Below, piece after piece: positions 5,756 through 7,305 of a stretch of 7,305 nucleotides of DNA (position 1 is its first letter; the number at the start of each line of letters is the position of its first letter). Source of the stretch: an uncultured Lachnospiraceae bacterium (GTDB lineage Bacteria; Bacillota; Clostridia; Lachnospirales; Lachnospiraceae). The notes under the pieces are model-generated. The model saw only the letters and a list, made by a program, of their open reading frames with translations. It was not told the DNA's origin and did no database searches. Where the stretch lies: assembly GCA_947177515.1 (NCBI GenBank), contig CAMWUU010000182.1:1-7305 (forward strand), in the 5' to 3' direction. The translations under genes and the position numbers were made by a program.

Positions 5756-5784
5756 AGTATCCCATAGGCTATTGGCTTTGTCAA
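5756..5784 (-). promoter_or_regulatory. Second sigma-A-type promoter P1, overlapping the anti-sigma stop codon
   Basis: TTGACA (5784-5779) contains the TGA stop of the anti-sigma gene and is followed after exactly 17 nt by GATACT (5761-5756). It lies 41 bp upstream of P2, giving a tandem arrangement. The spacer contains an imperfect hairpin (CCAATAG/CTATGGG), which could also act as a weak terminator of the sigma operon. Confidence 0.45.
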
Positions 5785-6536
5785 TTCTCTATTTCCTGAA
5801 AATTCTTATCAAGCATTACAGGATGACCATTAATATCACTTGGATTATGTGTAATAAATATTTCCAGTACCATATCTTCCTTTACCGAACAAGTATAAAT
5901 TATACCGCTGTTTTGGAAGGTGTACCAACATACTTCCTCTGCAATATTCCCTCCGCCAACTATAACAACCCCGTCTTTCTCCCCAAAGTTATAACTTGCA
6001 ATTTCTCCTTCTTCTAAACCTCTGCCTCCCTTAGCATGCCACCGGTTCTTAAAAACAGGATCCCTGCCGAATTCACAGATACGCCACAATCCGTTTTTAT
6101 CAATACAAAGAGCCGCCAGATAATCTCCTCTTTGTTCGATTTTTTTAATGGTCAGGTTACGATAGTTTCGATAATTAAAATATTTCCCTGCCTGTTTTGT
6201 AAGGGCATCCATATCCTTTTCATCCGCACTAGAAAACCAGTGAATCCCCAAATAGCAGGCAGCAAGAAAAAAGATACCTGCCAATACAATAATACATCCT
6301 TTTAGAAAAGCCCTGCCCTTCCCTCTTTTCCAAGCTGCCGCAGCCGCTTTCAGGGCAGTATCCTCTTTGACCTGGACATTTTTTATATTTATACTGGCAT
6401 TCATCAAATTTAATTCTTCCCTGCATTTTCCACATTCCTTTATATGCTGTTCAACCATCTCCCTGCTGGTTTCGCTGCAAACATCATCGCAGTATAACGG
6501 CAGCAAATCCCGTATCAGATCACAAGATATCTTCAT
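5781..6536 (-). CDS. Membrane anti-sigma factor with N-terminal zinc finger (zf-HC2 type)
   Basis: A 251-residue protein predicted to hold the partner sigma factor inactive at the membrane until an external signal arrives. The N-terminus carries the zinc-binding anti-sigma motif: His31, Cys35 and Cys38 in HIKECGKC, with Cys5 (ISCDLIRDLLPLYCDD) as the likely fourth ligand. A linker leads to one membrane helix at about 80-101 (GCIIVLAGIFFLAACYLGIH). The remaining 150 residues should lie outside the cell and would be the sensor; I recognise no named domain in them. ATG 6536 has GGAGG seven bases upstream, and the first 17 nt overlap the end of the sigma gene, the usual sign of translational coupling and matched stoichiometry. 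The signal is unknown; cell-envelope stress or a sugar-related cue is inference only. Confidence 0.88.
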   Translation of the reverse strand: MKISCDLIRDLLPLYCDDVCSETSREMVEQHIKECGKCREELNLMNASINIKNVQVKEDTALKAAAAAWKRGKGRAFLKGCIIVLAGIFFLAACYLGIHWFSSADEKDMDALTKQAGKYFNYRNYRNLTIKKIEQRGDYLAALCIDKNGLWRICEFGRDPVFKNRWHAKGGRGLEEGEIASYNFGEKDGVVIVGGGNIAEEVCWYTFQNSGIIYTCSVKEDMVLEIFITHNPSDINGHPVMLDKNFQEIEN

Positions 6537-7011
6537 CGAAATCCCTCCTCAATTCTTTTTTCGCCCGATAAAATATAAGTCTTGCCCAGCTATCCGTCTT
6601 TCCAAAAAGTTCTCCAATCTGGGAAAAGGACAATTCCCCGAAAATACGCAATGTAAATACTTCCTTATAGGGTTCCTTTAGTTGATGAAGAAGCTTATGA
6701 AGTTTCCATGCATCCTCTTTTTCTAAAAGCTCGTTTTCAAAACGCCCCGTTTCCTCTTTAGACAGATCGGCATCCGCTGCCGGGATACAGCGTTTCTGTT
6801 TTTTTACATAAGTATAATATGTGTTCTTAGCAATCTGACAGAGCCATACATAAAGCTTACATTTTCCATCAAAGCGGTCAATATGTTCCATCGCCTTATA
6901 AAAGGCTTCCTGTGTGATTTCTTCGGCCACCGCCTCATTTCGGCAAAGCGAAAAAACATATTTATAAACATTGTTAAAATGCTCGATATAGATTGCTTCA
7001 AAATCGCCCAC
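6520..7011 (-). CDS. ECF-type RNA polymerase sigma factor
   Basis: A 163-residue group IV sigma factor that redirects RNA polymerase to a small regulon. Region 2 spans about residues 5-72, with AEEITQEAFYKA (29-40) and the -10-recognition helix WLCQIAKNTYYTYVKK (56-71). A variable acidic linker follows, then region 4 (about 105-156) with the helix-turn-helix LSFSQIGELFGKTDSWARL. There is no region 1 or 3, and the length is normal for ECF factors. The start is GTG 7011, set by GAGGAGG with seven bases to the start codon. The gene overlaps the anti-sigma gene by 17 nt. Upstream is a TGAAAC...GTC element like the promoters ECF factors use for themselves. Genes controlled beyond this operon cannot be seen here. 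Confidence 0.92.
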   Translation of the reverse strand: MGDFEAIYIEHFNNVYKYVFSLCRNEAVAEEITQEAFYKAMEHIDRFDGKCKLYVWLCQIAKNTYYTYVKKQKRCIPAADADLSKEETGRFENELLEKEDAWKLHKLLHQLKEPYKEVFTLRIFGELSFSQIGELFGKTDSWARLIFYRAKKELRRDFDEDIL

Positions 7012-7033
7012 TCTCTCACCTCCTCTTTAATAA

Positions 7034-7059
7034 GACTGCCAAAACCGAAAAATGTTTCA
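7034..7059 (-). promoter_or_regulatory. Putative ECF-sigma autoregulatory promoter
   Basis: On the minus strand TGAAAC (7059-7054) is followed after 17 nt by GTC (7036-7034), matching the general ECF pattern of an AAC-type -35 and a GTC-type -10. Transcription would start just before the sigma gene's ribosome binding site. This suggests positive feedback; it is inference from motif and position. Confidence 0.45.
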
Positions 7060-7191
7060 AAAAAACGGATAAAAAATTATTTTAGTACAGTTTATCATAC
7101 AAACGAATACTTTTCCATTGATTTTCAATAATAAATCAGATCATTCCATCCCGTTTCTTGCCTGCTCCCGACAAATCTTAGCAAGGAAAAG

Positions 7192-7221
7192 CGGACAGTT
7201 TGTCCAAAACCATGATATACT
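7192..7221 (+). promoter_or_regulatory. Candidate plus-strand promoter with overlapping palindrome
   Basis: CGGACA (7192-7197), an 18-nt spacer and TATACT (7216-7221) form a moderate sigma-A promoter. The -35 overlaps the palindrome GGACA-GTT-TGTCC (7193-7205), placed where a dimeric repressor could block polymerase. It points to a gene beyond the right edge. Confidence 0.4.
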
Positions 7222-7268
7222 AAGCATGTACCCGGATAAAATCGTTCCAGCAAAGAAAAAAGGGGGAG

Positions 7269-7288
7269 GGTTTACTAATAATTAAACC
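7269..7288. repeat. Inverted repeat with 6-bp arms
   Basis: GGTTTA (7269-7274) and TAAACC (7283-7288) pair perfectly around CTAATAAT. It lies about 40 nt past the expected start point of the plus-strand promoter. It could be an operator or a weak leader hairpin, and is short enough to be chance. Confidence 0.3.
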
Positions 7289-7305
7289 AAATTGATTTCA
7301 CTTGC

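Larger units (their letters stand above)
7060..7305. other. Intergenic region upstream of the sigma operon
   Basis: No supported gene lies here. It holds the elements listed separately: a plus-strand promoter with a small palindrome, and a 6-bp-arm inverted repeat at the right end. A strong purine-rich GGGGGAGGG (7262-7270) on plus resembles a ribosome binding site, but no standard start codon follows at proper distance before the window ends. A 44-codon open stretch on minus (about 7137-7270) has no start codon and looks accidental. Confidence 0.5.

Noticed and set aside
5762..5777. Imperfect hairpin after the anti-sigma gene as a terminator
   Set aside because: The stem has a mismatch and only a short, displaced T-run follows. 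It lies in the spacer of a predicted promoter, so it is noted there only.
7137..7270. 44-codon minus open stretch upstream of the sigma gene
   Set aside because: It has no start codon and no motif, and overlaps promoter and palindrome elements; openness of this length is expected by chance.
7226..7285. 19-codon plus ORF (MYPDKIVPAKKKGGGFTNN)
   Set aside because: No ribosome binding site precedes the ATG. The Lys/Gly run merely translates a purine-rich, Shine-Dalgarno-like tract.

Overview
The window looks like chromosome of a low-GC Gram-positive bacterium, most likely a gut clostridium of the Lachnospiraceae type. This is inferred from the A+T-rich spacers, the strong GGAGG ribosome binding sites with several GTG starts, and the gene set: a bacteriohemerythrin, a clostridial-type GNAT, a cytoplasmic GH2 glycosidase and an ECF sigma/zinc-finger anti-sigma pair. 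No rRNA, tRNA, CRISPR array or complete mobile element was seen.

Left third (1-1300): very A+T-rich and mostly without intact genes. It holds the open 3' end of an unidentified Cys-containing ORF running in from the left edge, several short disrupted reading frames, and a fragment resembling the end of a hotdog-fold thioesterase just before the hemerythrin gene. One disrupted frame is a Cys-rich minus-strand peptide with a repeated CEECN motif. The stretch reads as a graveyard of decayed genes or poorly conserved accessory DNA.

Middle plus-strand block (1308-3216): three small intact genes interspersed with debris. They are a single-domain hemerythrin with all seven iron ligands, a GNAT acetyltransferase preceded by three tandem 17-nt repeats and an oddly placed start, an orphan C-terminal coding remnant, and a minimal atypical protein kinase of 181 residues. 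A strong hairpin at 3288-3324 closes this block and also serves the convergent glycosidase.

Right minus-strand block (7059-3390, read leftwards): an ECF sigma factor, its overlapping membrane anti-sigma factor with an HxxxCxxC zinc motif, and then a GH2 glycosidase. The glycosidase lies about 280 nt further on, behind two stacked TTGACA-type promoters and a long leader. The sigma gene is preceded by a TGAAAC-N17-GTC element, which suggests autoregulation. The glycosidase carries both catalytic glutamates and an N-x-K motif that raises the question of beta-glucuronidase versus beta-galactosidase. The right edge holds a probable plus-strand promoter for a gene outside the window.

No convincing new multi-gene system is present. 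The items most worth checking are the decayed Cys-rich peptide locus, the mini-kinase, the 17-nt repeats at the GNAT start, and the substrate of the GH2 enzyme.
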